DNA of 64,000 nucleotides, taken from assembly GCA_003439945.1 (NCBI GenBank), contig QVRM01002406.1, forward strand, positions 1 through 64,000, in the 5' to 3' direction. Below, piece after piece: positions 46,191-53,960 of this stretch; within the stretch, counting starts at the first letter, position 1, and each line of letters opens with the position of its first letter. The DNA comes from Dermanyssus gallinae. Lineage: Eukaryota > Arthropoda > Arachnida > Mesostigmata > Dermanyssidae. Position numbers and translations under genes: made by a program. The notes under the pieces were generated by a model. The model saw only the letters and a list, made by a program, of their open reading frames with translations. It did no database searches and was not told the DNA's origin.

Positions 46191-46273
46191 AGTATTTTTC
46201 AGTTCTACTTACAATTTGAAGCGACAACGACGCAGACTAATCCTGCCAAGCGAAGCATCCGGAACTTTGCCAT
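33191..46273 (-). CDS. putative secreted two-unit cysteine-rich protein (7 exons, minus strand)
   Basis: Exons in transcript order: 46273-46213, 44968-44928, 40615-40391, 39963-39831, 37547-37445, 36076-35984, 33433-33191, each with GT-AG borders, about 300 residues. Exon 1 is a signal peptide. Exons 2-3 are Gln/Pro/Ala-rich. Exons 4-5 and 6-7 each build a unit with the spacing C-x3-C ... C ... [GY]-C-x4-C. The second unit also has NGMSC and GYCMNGAC. Exon 7 ends in a Gly/Pro-rich tail closing with Gly-Arg-Arg-Lys. This pattern resembles small secreted tick salivary families (8.9-kDa or evasin class B-like), so a chemokine-, complement- or protease-directed role is conceivable but unproven. 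Phases agree at five of six junctions. Exon 4 ends in phase 1 while exon 5 needs phase 2, so a short exon is missing or one base is wrong. All recognised transposons in this span sit in its introns. Confidence 0.65.
34100..35678 (-). mobile_element. Tc1/mariner-like element with about 190-bp terminal inverted repeats, dead transposase
   Basis: The left end (34100 onward) and the reverse complement of the right end (from 35678) match over about 190 bases. They share ATATAGGGCCACCCA, ACGCATTTATTATA, ATCACAGTGATACAT, GGGTCTCGGATTACTTTGAA and CCACGAGATTT.CACATTTGG. Each end is bordered by TA within a (TA)n tract, as expected for TA-targeting elements. The minus strand (35338-35003) encodes a Tc1-type N-terminus (EEKAHIKAYKDSGLSNRKIS, HTH). 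Further down, broken frames carry NFDESDRFYYYSHDVRKEE and GGSSVVIWAAVG, typical of the DDE core. Frameshifts and stops inactivate it. It lies in an intron of the minus-strand cysteine-rich gene. Confidence 0.88.
35679..35737. repeat. (TA)n microsatellite flanking the Tc1-like element
   Basis: TA alternation with one TTTA interruption, directly abutting the right inverted repeat. The left end has the matching tract (34076-34099). A further tract lies at 35852-35883. Confidence 0.95.
35984..36076 (-). CDS. cysteine-rich gene, exon 6: first half of unit 2
   Basis: 31 codons between CTACGCAG and GTGAGT, phase 0 at both ends. MPYGCTVACLDKS is followed by a short linker and FTNGMSCHVN, the P-Y-G-C-x3-C ... 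N-G-x-x-C arrangement familiar from tick secreted families. Confidence 0.72.
37445..37547 (-). CDS. cysteine-rich gene, exon 5: second half of unit 1
   Basis: Between TTTTTTCATAG and GTAAGT. It begins YCLNQVCV, matching YCMNGACS of exon 7. Then YNATLNGYC and a NLS follow, giving two possible N-glycosylation sequons (NAT, NLS). Starts in phase 2 and ends in phase 0, in register with exon 6. Confidence 0.65.
37735..37835 (-). mobile_element. SINE family 2 fragment, minus strand
   Basis: The reverse complement reads AGCAAGGTAGCCTAGTGGCA, CATTGCCTTGCATTCAGAAG and GATTCAAATTCTGGAG. This corresponds to the A-box to B-box head of the SINE copies at 26933 and 45965. It is diverged, with the body lost. 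Confidence 0.6.
37995..39570 (+). pseudogene. decayed non-LTR retrotransposon reverse transcriptase
   Basis: Plus-strand fragments in order: EVKEVNQVLRSLRRAKCAGPD (about 38050-38110), RDPNVYRGIA (about 38250-38275), motif C as MMYADDLAVAQHDLG (about 38725-38770), LVSRGLEINAMKIKAVKFRR, a FVNSFRYLGLRLHYTG block (about 38925-38970) and a C-terminal stretch (LDLKLVPRLMYGFDKVYKRL) to 39570. Motifs A and B are lost in a rearranged segment with an internal repeat of GATCTTCTGCAAA.TG. It sits antisense in intron 4 of the cysteine-rich gene. The catalytic YADD is intact, but multiple frameshifts make it non-functional. Confidence 0.85.
39831..39963 (-). CDS. cysteine-rich gene, exon 4: first half of unit 1
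   Basis: Between TTCGTTTGCAG and GTGAGA. It opens GGFLGPGRSSSSFN and carries CTVTC followed by a PPGAPCRH block. This aligns with CTVAC ... NGMSCH of exon 6. Ends in phase 1, which does not fit exon 5 directly. Confidence 0.7.
40391..40615 (-). CDS. cysteine-rich gene, exon 3: low-complexity region
   Basis: 75 codons, phase 0 at both ends, between TGCTGCTCCAG and GTGAGT. Starts ATATNAEPALGAAAAAGLP, continues with a Gln/Pro-rich stretch (QQSQPQQPAPPSGQPQTP) and ends LCAQGHDIMQGYPVYQQP. Antisense frames are not open to the same extent. Confidence 0.65.
42690..42905 (+). pseudogene. mariner-type transposase remnant
   Basis: One frame reads FYHDNVSAHQVKSTEAFLAA then SGVTLLRRSEYSSDLPP. This matches the C-terminal catalytic region of mariner transposases (H-x-D-N-A-x-x-H ... 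Y-S-P-D-L-x-P). The Asp of HDN is kept. The YSPDL box is altered to YSSDL and the third catalytic residue is not seen. Upstream parts are too decayed to place. It lies in intron 2 of the cysteine-rich gene. Confidence 0.65.
44384..44514 (+). mobile_element. tRNA-derived SINE (family 1), partly degraded
   Basis: Head GTCGAGCCCGATGGCGTGGT as in the copy at 48121. The B box is damaged (GAGGTTCACATA). The body TTATGAGGCCCGCCTTACAA and CCGTGGACGTTAAATG then follows. It lies in intron 2 of the minus-strand gene. Confidence 0.8.
44928..44968 (-). CDS. cysteine-rich gene, exon 2
   Basis: A 41-base exon between TTTCAG and GTAAGG. Its phase restores the frame left by exon 1, reading (F)KLSTSQVVTAQPQ and ending in phase 0. 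The support is splice consensus and phase fit. It is weakly constrained by sequence. Confidence 0.5.
45915..45964. repeat. (TA)n microsatellite before a SINE
   Basis: Pure TA of about 50 bases directly preceding the family 2 SINE head. A matching tract follows that SINE at 46164-46191. Confidence 0.95.
45965..46163 (+). mobile_element. tRNA-derived SINE (family 2), well preserved
   Basis: Head ACCGAGCAAGATGGCTTAGT (A-box-like), TTGCCTTGCATTCGGGAGGA, then B box GGTTCGAGACCC. The body is shared with 26933-27131. The 3' end is A-rich (TCTAAAAAAACAAA) and runs into a (TA)n tract. The element is bracketed by TA alternation on both sides and lies about 50 bases downstream (on the minus strand) of the cysteine-rich gene's first exon. 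Confidence 0.88.
46213..46273 (-). CDS. cysteine-rich gene, exon 1: signal peptide
   Basis: The ATG is at 46273-46271 in a good context (TAACATGG). The 20 codons give a basic start (MAKFRMLR) and a hydrophobic core (LAGLVCVVVAS), a typical secretory signal. The exon ends in phase 1 before GTAAGT. At 61 bases it is too short to stand out by ORF length. Confidence 0.65.
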
Positions 46274-48105
46274 GTTACCGGCAGCAACAGTCCGTCAACA
46301 ACACTTGCTTTCCAATAAGTCTAAGCAAGTTAAACGACCGAAATGTTTCGACAATCCAGTTCGTCAGGCAGGTGATGAACGCCACTTTGTCACCAAGGTG
46401 TCACTACGATGCCGCCTTGCGTCATAGCGGAACAGACTACTAGGTTAACAGGTCTAGTGTGCTCTAAGCAGAGTTGTGGTACTAGTGTGCTCCAAGCAGA
46501 GTTGAAGCAACAACAACAACAACACACAAATAACAACTACAGCAACAACAGCAACAACGATAACCGCAATCAACACTGCATATCACTTGATATCTTAAAC
46601 TAAACTGTCTTCACTGTTAGTATCCTTTGGTCGCACGCGTGTCGACGGTGTCGCCTGCTAAACAGACTGGCTGAACAGCCGGTGGAATCTCCGACCGACG
46701 CTGAATCTCGACGCCCACTAACCGATAGTATACGATGCATACACGACGCTTAGGTATAGGATCGACGTAGGCATGTATAACAAACAACTGGAAGGAAGTA
46801 CCACCCTGCCAGGGGGCTGTGGTACTGCGCGGTAGTGACGAGATGAGCCTGCCTTGGACGATGGCCTCGAGGCTGACGGGTCGTTATCGTGTGTTCATTA
46901 GCAGCTCAATCTAGATATCCATCTACCCTATTCATCGTCCCAGTATTGCTTGCCGGATTGACGCTTATGATCGACGACTTGCAATGCAATAAATGGCAAT
47001 ACACAAGCAGCTTCAGATTGCTAATAATCGTGGTGGTGGTGGTGGTTGTGTAGTAGTAGTAGTAGTAGTAACAGCAGCAACAGCTATGCCAGTAGTTGTA
47101 GTAATAATCTATGCATGTAGTCAACAGTCGAGCCTGAAACAACCAACAACAACAGTGAGAGTTACATCAGCAACAACAACAACATCAGCAACAGCAACAA
47201 CAACAACAGCAACAGCAACAACAACAATGAAAGCCACGTCAACAACAACAACAGAAATGAGTCGCATCATCAACAACAACGAAAGCCGCAGCAACAACAA
47301 CAACAACAATAGCGAGGGCAACAACAACAACAACAACGCCAACAACGGTGATGCCGTTTCCCACAGGGAATGCCTAGTCTGCAATGGATCGCTATTATTT
47401 TGTTGGCTAGAAGAACTAATAAGCGCGTCATCCTCGTCCATCACAATGAGCTGCGGTGAGTCTGAGCTATGTCGCATCGTCGGGCACATCAACATGTTTG
47501 ATGGCTGCTCGCGATAATCACTGTGTAAGCATGGCTCATTATTGTTGTTGTTCGAACTGCTCCTACTACTACTGCTACAGTTTCAACCAGGCCATACGAA
47601 GCAAGAGCACGGCAATAAAATATAATTTCTCTCATCCTACCTGCACGTCCATTCGGTAGTTCACGTGGTTTTTATGGTGTGTTCATTCGATTGTCTAGCG
47701 TGGCGCGGCCTCACGTAGCACGGCTCGAATTGCTGTGCTGGGATCAGATGACAATGCAGATGACACGCAGACTGCGACCACGTGACACAAGGTAATCGAC
47801 GCCGACCGAAGAAGTGACGTCCACGTCGCCACACGAATTCCGACAATGACAAAACGCGCAAGCCACTGCCATTTTCGGCGACGGCGCCGCGGCGTTGTTC
47901 TTAGGACTCAGCCCGCCACAGGACAACGGCAAGGATCGACCTCACCCTGCCAAGGTCGATCTGTGTCCTTGAGACACACTACGCCCTACGCTGACTCCAC
48001 TCGCCACGTAATAAACACGATAACGTTTGCCATTAGCGCTGCCGCCGCCATCATAATCGGGTGCTAGAGTGGCAGTCAGCATTGCAGTAGTAGTAGTAGT
48101 AGTAG
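46274..48105. other. triplet-repeat-rich stretch, no gene supported
   Basis: Contains AAC triplets (46507-46560), GTG/GTA runs (47030-47075), long AAC/AGC runs (47140-47345) and a TAG run (48086-48115). Frames on both strands are open across the repeats (plus 46993-47517, minus 47121-47495), which argues against coding. The promoter of the cysteine-rich gene should lie just above 46273 on the minus strand, but I see no TATA box. Confidence 0.4.
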
Positions 48106-48120
48106 TAGTAGTAGAAATAG

Positions 48121-48305
48121 TGTCGAGCCCGATGGCGTAGTGGATTAAGTCTCCGCCTCGCAACCGGAGGAGACACATAGCAGGTGCGCGGGTTCGAACC
48201 CCACCGCTGCACATTTGTACTAATGGGGGTCTGTCTATGAAGCAATGTGAAAAACAGTTCCGTGGACGTTAAATCTTGGCTGAGGGTCAGCCCGAAAACT
48301 TTACT
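48121..48305 (+). mobile_element. tRNA-derived SINE (family 1), intact with target-site duplication
   Basis: 185 bases bounded by perfect 15-base direct repeats TAGTAGTAGAAATAG (48106-48120 and 48306-48320). A-box-like GATGGCGTAGTGGATTAAG and B box GGTTCGAACCCC mark a tRNA-derived Pol III head. The body ends GAGGGTCAGCCCGAAAACTT. This is the reference copy for family 1. The intact duplications suggest a fairly recent insertion into a TAG repeat. Confidence 0.93.
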
Positions 48306-48320
48306 TAGTAGTAGAAATAG

Positions 48321-48721
48321 TGGTAGTGGTAATGGTAGCCAACAGAGTGTACGGAGAGGTCAGCTACTATCTGACGCAGGTATTGACGGGGCACGGATGC
48401 TTCCAAAAATACCTGCATAGGATAGGCAAAGCTCCGGACGCCAAATGCATCATGCGTGGCACAAGCGAGGATGACGACGTGACTCATACAATCTTCCGGT
48501 GCCCAGCATTCGAAGACATACGACAGAACTCACCAGCCATGTCTTCTGCAGACATGACGATGACACACTTAGTCTCCGCTATGCTGGAGGACGAATTTAA
48601 ATGGAAGCCGGACATCCTATTGGTGAAAGGTATGGTGAGAAGAAAGAACGAACTGGAACGACAGCGAGCTGAAAGGATGAGGCGACGAAGAGATGGAACG
48701 GCGGCCGAAAACCAACACTAG
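48321..48721 (+). pseudogene. R1-like LINE C-terminal fragment with CCHC-type motif
   Basis: The open frame to TAG at 48719-48721 reads SYYLTQVLTGHGCFQKYLHR, then CIMRGTSEDDDVTHTIFRCP. This fits the region after the polymerase of R1/LOA-clade elements (Y-L-T-Q-x-x-[ST]-G-H-G ... C-x2-C ... H-x4-C). The second zinc ligand is Arg instead of Cys. It ends in a very Arg/Glu-rich tail. The polymerase domain is absent (5' truncated). The following AT-rich stretch with AATTAAAAAAAAG near 48810 may be its 3' end. Confidence 0.8.
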
Positions 48722-49976
48722 CAATTATAAACCGAGTGCATAGAAGAACCTCAATTTTCAACGGAGTAACACGAAAGTAGTTTCGATGAAAATGGTTGTA
48801 ACATATATTCAATTAAAAAAAAGTGGTAATAGAAGCATTCTTTACATATAGAGCAGCACCCGTAGAGGCCACTGCCGAAAGACGCGCGCGAGGTGCCATA
48901 CCGTCGGTGGTGGTGGGGCGTTCCAACGGTCCAGGCATCTCATGATCAACATGATGGACACGTCTCCCGTCTAGACGGACGGACGGTCGGACGCCAACAA
49001 GGGTGGAAGCTAACGTGCACGTAATTCAATTCGAGTGGCACACGTTTATCCTATGAACGCCGGTAATATATGTTTATTTATCATAGCGCTACTAAAATGT
49101 GCAAATTTTACGAAATATCGCATCGAAAGGGTACGTGACACGCGTGGATCAAACCCGCGAGCGACTCTTACTATGTCAGAATCGCCGGCCACCTCTGCCA
49201 TTCCGTCTCGCCGACGATCATCGATATAGACGCTGCAAAAACAAATCTTGTCTCTCCCCCATCTCCTCCTGTCCCTGCATAGGACGACACCTCTTCTGGC
49301 TCACGTTGTGGCTGGCTTTATGCATCGTCGGTCCGCAAAGCTCCCCAGTCCCCCCAGCCGTAGAGTGGGTCACTTTCATCATAATCCGACGTTTTCTCTA
49401 TGAGCACTATGAATTTACGCTAGAATGTCGTTTCGTATCAGAACAACGCATCATTCCCTTTAGGGCAGAGAAAACCAGTTAAGCAACCTGCTTAAAAAGT
49501 GTTTTTAATTCGAATGTTTTATGACATGTTTTATGCGTTCAGAGTCGCGATAGCGTTCCCGCTATGAACATCCAGTCCTACCTTCATTCAAAGCTTTACT
49601 GAATCAATTGCGCACCTGCCACAGTAGATTAATGTCACCCGGCCCTGAGTCTTCCAGAAGGCTTCACGCTTCCTTGATTAGAATTCACATTTGAGAATGT
49701 GAGCGGGCAAAATAGCAATAGAATTCTTGTGGGCCCGCGTATTTTTCGAGCTTTTGTCTTGTCTCGGCATGCTGATTGTACTGTCTTCACGACATGAAAT
49801 ACGTTGGAGATGCACACTTAACACGACGACCGGCATGCATCTCCCTCGCTCTAAATTTTCGTTACAATGACAACGTACCCATAACGTTAGCTTACGAATA
49901 GGCGCTTACATATTTTGCGCCGATGTACCGATTTTTGTGAAAAAGAAGCACTCAGCTTGAATCTGGCAATCTGCAA
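48722..49976. other. unassigned intergenic DNA
   Basis: An open frame at 49099-49482 (plus) has no recognisable domain. No tandem repeat or RNA gene was seen. This ends where the tandem segmental duplication begins. Confidence 0.35.
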
Positions 49977-50013
49977 GCGTTATGTAGAAGTACCGGAAGA
50001 TTTGGCAAATTTT

Positions 50014-50274
50014 TCAGTCGTACAACTTGCTGTAATCGCTGGTATAGTCAAATCGAGCTGGTTTTTGGGAGAGCTTGTATCGATTGATGAGGTCCATGAT
50101 AAATGGTGTCGACTGGGCAAGACAGAAGGCAATTCTGGGCAGTTCTAGGAAGCCCAAACGGAAGATCCGTTTAAGGAAATTCGCCTTCACTTTACTCAAG
50201 TTGCCCAGCTGCGCTGCCAATACATATTCCCACATGATTGTGATGTCATGTGAGATCAGCGGTGCGAGTTCCAT
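50014..50274 (-). pseudogene. LINE polymerase C-terminal fragment (left copy)
   Basis: The minus strand reads LISHDITIMWEYVLAAQLGN, KVKANFLKRIFRLG. This fits the conserved post-polymerase stretch of many arthropod LINEs (hydrophobic, W-E, then V-x-x-x-F-L-K-R). The same fragment recurs at 56388-56648. Confidence 0.6.
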
Positions 50275-50945
50275 ATTGAAGAGAATTAGGGTCGTCTAGA
50301 TAAAGAGTTCCAGGAGACATGCAAGAGCGGGCACATACTTTTACAGCGGACTTCAGAATCAAGTTAAGCAGTCTAAGATGTCAACTCTACGAATATAGCT
50401 ATAGCTGTCCCCGAACTCGTCAAAAGTGCGGTTGAATAGCCGTTGACAAAGTAAGCACTACCCAACATAATTCATCGCCGTCTACTTAGTTGCTAAAGTA
50501 ATACTTGTTAAAACTGGACTATTAAGAAGCTTTAATTGCCCTGTCATTCGTCAAACTCTCAGTCTCTATAGAATGAACGTTTAATTGAGACAGTGAAAAC
50601 GGCCTTATGCGTGTTATGTTCAGCTTGCGTGAAACCCTACCACTTGGGCGGGGGGGAGGGAGGTCGCATACTGACTACAATTAGTAAGCGAAGGAAGAGT
50701 GCGCTTCTATATTATCAATTTCATATTCAACATTACAGACTAACCCTACACAATCGAATCGTGCTATTAAGCTAAACGTGCCTTTCTCAGTTGCGGATAT
50801 GTCGCATTGATTGTCTTGCATTGATAAATAACGCTGGGCGCTATAGTGATAGAACGCGCTATAGTGGCACGACCGACGTGTCGGAGACAACAGCGAGAAT
50901 GTTACGCCTGCCAGCAGATGTCATGATTGTAGCCAATGCCACGTG

Positions 50946-51235
50946 ACGAGCTTGGTGGCCTGGCGTGGTGCATTCGCGTGCACCTCGCGACCAGAGGAAA
51001 CACATAGGTGCTGCGCGGGGGTTCGAGCCCCATCGTTGCACATTTGTATTTATGGGGTCCGTCTTACGAAGCAATGCGAGAGCAGTCCCGTGGACGTTAA
51101 ATGTTGCTGCTGAGGCTCAATCCTTTCGGGGCTGACTCTCAGCCAAAATTTAACGTTATGAGACTGCTTTGCGCATTGCTTCACAGACGGGCCCCCATAG
51201 ACCCCATGCTGAGGGTCAGCTCGAAAAAAAAAAGA
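50946..51235 (+). mobile_element. fold-back (inverted-internal) SINE family 1 insertion with target-site duplication
   Basis: Bounded by perfect 15-base repeats AGCCAATGCCACGTG (50931-50945 and 51236-51250). The left part is a direct SINE (B box GGGTTCGAGCCCC; CCGTGGACGTTAAATG). An inverted partial copy follows (51128-51207, reverse of the CCCATAGAC ... TTAACG ... CTGAG body), then a direct 3' end GAGGGTCAGCTCGAAAAAA. One pair of duplications around the whole composite indicates a single insertion of a rearranged template. It is absent from the right copy of the segmental duplication. Confidence 0.9.
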
Positions 51236-52449
51236 AGCCAATGCCACGTGGCGCCAATGCCAACTTGGAGGTTGTTGTCGGTAAACCAACGGCTCCATTT
51301 GTTCAGAAGTGTCATCTCAATCAAGTTGTCACTGTCGATATAAAATGCGGAAAAGACTCCCTACTGCTTTCTCTCGTTGGGTGGGGGCCCATGTTTCTGC
51401 GTTCATCGCATGGCTTGCTAATATCCGGCATATCTCCGCTATGGTTGGTGTGATTTGACCTTGTCCTTGCAATGAAAGGGGTCGCCAGTCTTTGTTGTCT
51501 GCCTTAGTATGAACATCGAACGCCGCTTCCTAAACGCATCCGAGTGGTTAACCATCAATCACGTTGCTGCTGCTAATGGATACTCTTCGAATGTTGCTAC
51601 CGCACAAGTGACGCTTCATTGCGGCCTTATCTGTTGCACGTCCTGCCGCGCAACCGCTGGTACAACTAAGCATCGAATGAGCCCTTTGCATCGAATAAGC
51701 CAAAGTTTCTCAATATGATTTTGTTTATACCCTCAAAATAGTCCGTTTATTTTTATGTGACGCGTCGGCACGCCTGCAGTGAGCATTACTTTAAGGTTCC
51801 TCAAGAGGATTATTTGTATGATCCAATTCATGTGTCTTTGTTTGTGTGTTTTGTTTTCTGGTTCACCAGACGCTATACACATATACACCATCCAAATATA
51901 CACTTTCTGGTACTAGATGTATATGTGCTTACTTTACCAGAGAAATGGAGTAACAATGCGCTGCTTCATTAACGGCACCGACAGAATAAAAAGGAACGAA
52001 CTCTGCCTAAAACGGATTTAGTTTTACGCAAGTTAGCATTTATTGTGTTTAAAACGACACGTTTGCAGTCAAGTCCAGTTTAGGCTTGCTTATTTATAGC
52101 AGTGACTGGGTGATGAAGCTAGAATTACTGCTTACCAAAACGTGCTAGTATTGTTGTGGTCTTGTAGGAAAGTATATTACGCATAGGAAATATCCTAGGA
52201 CAGAGTGATAGGTTGACAGCCATTAATAACTTTACATGGCATAAGATTGTGTAAGGTTGTAACCAAAAAGATTGCAATGATGTTTGTTAGCGTGCACCAG
52301 CTTGGCGTCATTCCAATTTACAGTACAAGGCATACTTCCCTTTATTTAGCTGTTTAAAAATAAGAAGGTATATTATATATCTTAGCTTGTAGAGTAGGGA
52401 ACTCTACTAGTTCAGTTAGACCACAGAAACCACACAACAAGCAAAATCT

Positions 52450-52925
52450 TTTTTTAGGGTGTTTGGAAGACAATAAATGCCTTCTGCTGTCCAGTTAATA
52501 TCAAGCTGGCTCAAATCTCCAGTGAGCATAATACGATTGAAGCACCCCTTAAACGACTTTATCTCAACGTGGCCTATCGGCGAAACATAAGCACAAATTA
52601 ATTGAGGAGTCTGTCCTGTTCAGAATATTGATTACCGAAATGTCATCAATTGACAATTGGTATATTTGAGCTAAGGCTAAATTGATTTTTAGTACATTTT
52701 AGACTCACAAGGATACAAGCTCCGCCATCAATAATTCCGCGCCAGTCCTTGCAAAATACAGAAAGTCTAGCTTGTCGCAGGCGCCCCAAGTCCTTGCAAT
52801 ACATATGATATCTGGAGCGTTTTACAGGAATCGAGCAAGAACACTTGTGTAGCACACGCAGCCTCCCTTACCAGTCGAGCAGCATATGTACAAGTGCTAG
52901 GTTTATTTATTGCTAACGACTGGGT
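52450..52925 (-). pseudogene. LINE apurinic-like endonuclease fragment (left copy)
   Basis: Across frameshifts, the minus strand reads NKPSTCTYAARLVREAAC, YCKDLGRLRQARLSVFCKD, DGGACILVSLKC, PQLICAYVSPIG and RIMLTGDLSQLDINWTAEG. That follows the order of R1-clade endonucleases (start N-x-x-x-S ..., RACI-V, YxxP, GDxNxxxxxW). The catalytic QEP box is not recognisable. The matching right-copy fragment is at about 58211-58686. Confidence 0.6.
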
Positions 52926-53249
52926 GGTGTGGAAGATGTGTGTTCTCTGCCAGACCGATTTAGCCGGGTCTTTGATGCTTGGCATACATTTGAGAGGTAT
53001 GGTCTGAAGCACCGTCTTCCAGGCCGTCCCATTCCTTCTGCCATAGGGTGATGCTGCAGTGCCTCTTACCATCCATCTTGAGCGTAGGGCTTACTAGAAG
53101 CGGCGCATCTACGCTTTCAGATTATAAAGAATCGTTTAGTTAAAGCAGAGGCGTTGAGCCCGACGAAGACGATTTCGGTTTCATTCATACTAGAGGATCC
53201 GAAAGCTGGACCGGAGCCCTATACGTCAGGGCGACTAACTCCGGATATG

Positions 53250-53960
53250 AGGTTTAAATAGTTATAGGCAAAGTGAGGGGCTTTCTCTGTTGGCCGGCAA
53301 GTGGAAAATACCTAGGAGACCCCGGGCATGCCAGCGATGTTGATTTCTTTGTTATCGACGCGCAGGCGAAGAGCGGAACAACTTTTTCGGCCCACCAAGT
53401 AAATTGTCTTGCGGGACTTGTCTTGGCGAGAGCCACGACAAGTCTCGTTACCTGCATTCAGTGCGAAACGTTAAAGATGGCCTCGTTTTCACGCCCTTCC
53501 AACCGCTCCTGTATCCGGGCCTGGACGTGAGGCATAGGTCCTCAACGTAAACAAGGAGGTCAGTTTAAGCGTGAAGGTTTCCCGGCCGTAGCGCGATGTC
53601 ATATGACATGTTACAAAGCAGAGGACCAAGTAGGGAGCATTGTGGCACCTCTGCAGTCACGTGAAAAGTGGTTCCTTGATCTAGATTCGTTATGTAGGTG
53701 ATCTAAAACTACTTTACGAAGGTAAAATGTGGCCTTTTCCTGTAGAGAGTCTCGAATATGGCTTTCCATGTTGGGAGTATGACCCTCCGCAGGTTATTAA
53801 ACGCGTCCTAGACGTCGAGGATAACGGCAAGGTGAAGGTTTTTAAGAAGTGTATTTTGGTCTTCGACTGAACTCGCATTGAAAGTGGAGCATCCCTTCCG
53901 AGACCTGTATTGGACGTCGGAAAGAAGACCGTCCTCTTCGGCAAAGTCCTGAGGACGTGC
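53250..53960 (-). pseudogene. R1-like reverse transcriptase fragment (left copy)
   Basis: Interrupted minus-strand frames show motif A AVILDV.DAFNNLRR (about 53835-53790), motif B EVPQCSLLGPLLCNMSYD (about 53655-53600; usual VPQGSVLGPxLWNxxYD) and motif C LLVYVEDLCL (about 53565-53535; usual YADD). The Asp pair is reduced to Glu-Asp and several stops are present. The frame-broken copy repeats at about 59011-59721 in the right unit. Motif B wording suggests the R1 clade. Confidence 0.75.

Noticed and set aside
47140..47345. regular short repeats that could suggest a CRISPR-like array
   Set aside because: They are trinucleotide microsatellites without unique spacers, in a eukaryotic context.
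46993..47517. 174-codon plus frame rich in Thr, Ser and Asn
   Set aside because: Driven by AAC/AGC triplets. The minus strand is open over the same span as poly-Leu/Val, and no domain or splice support was seen.
48121..48210. possible true tRNA gene (A and B boxes present)
   Set aside because: Flanked by target-site duplications and followed by the SINE body. The stretch does not fold into a complete cloverleaf by eye.
49099..49482. 127-codon open frame (plus)
   Set aside because: No recognisable domain, signal peptide or splice context; left as unassigned DNA.
53254..53457. short minus and plus frames repeated identically at 59015-59218
   Set aside because: They recur only because the region is segmentally duplicated. 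They belong to the frame-broken reverse-transcriptase relic.
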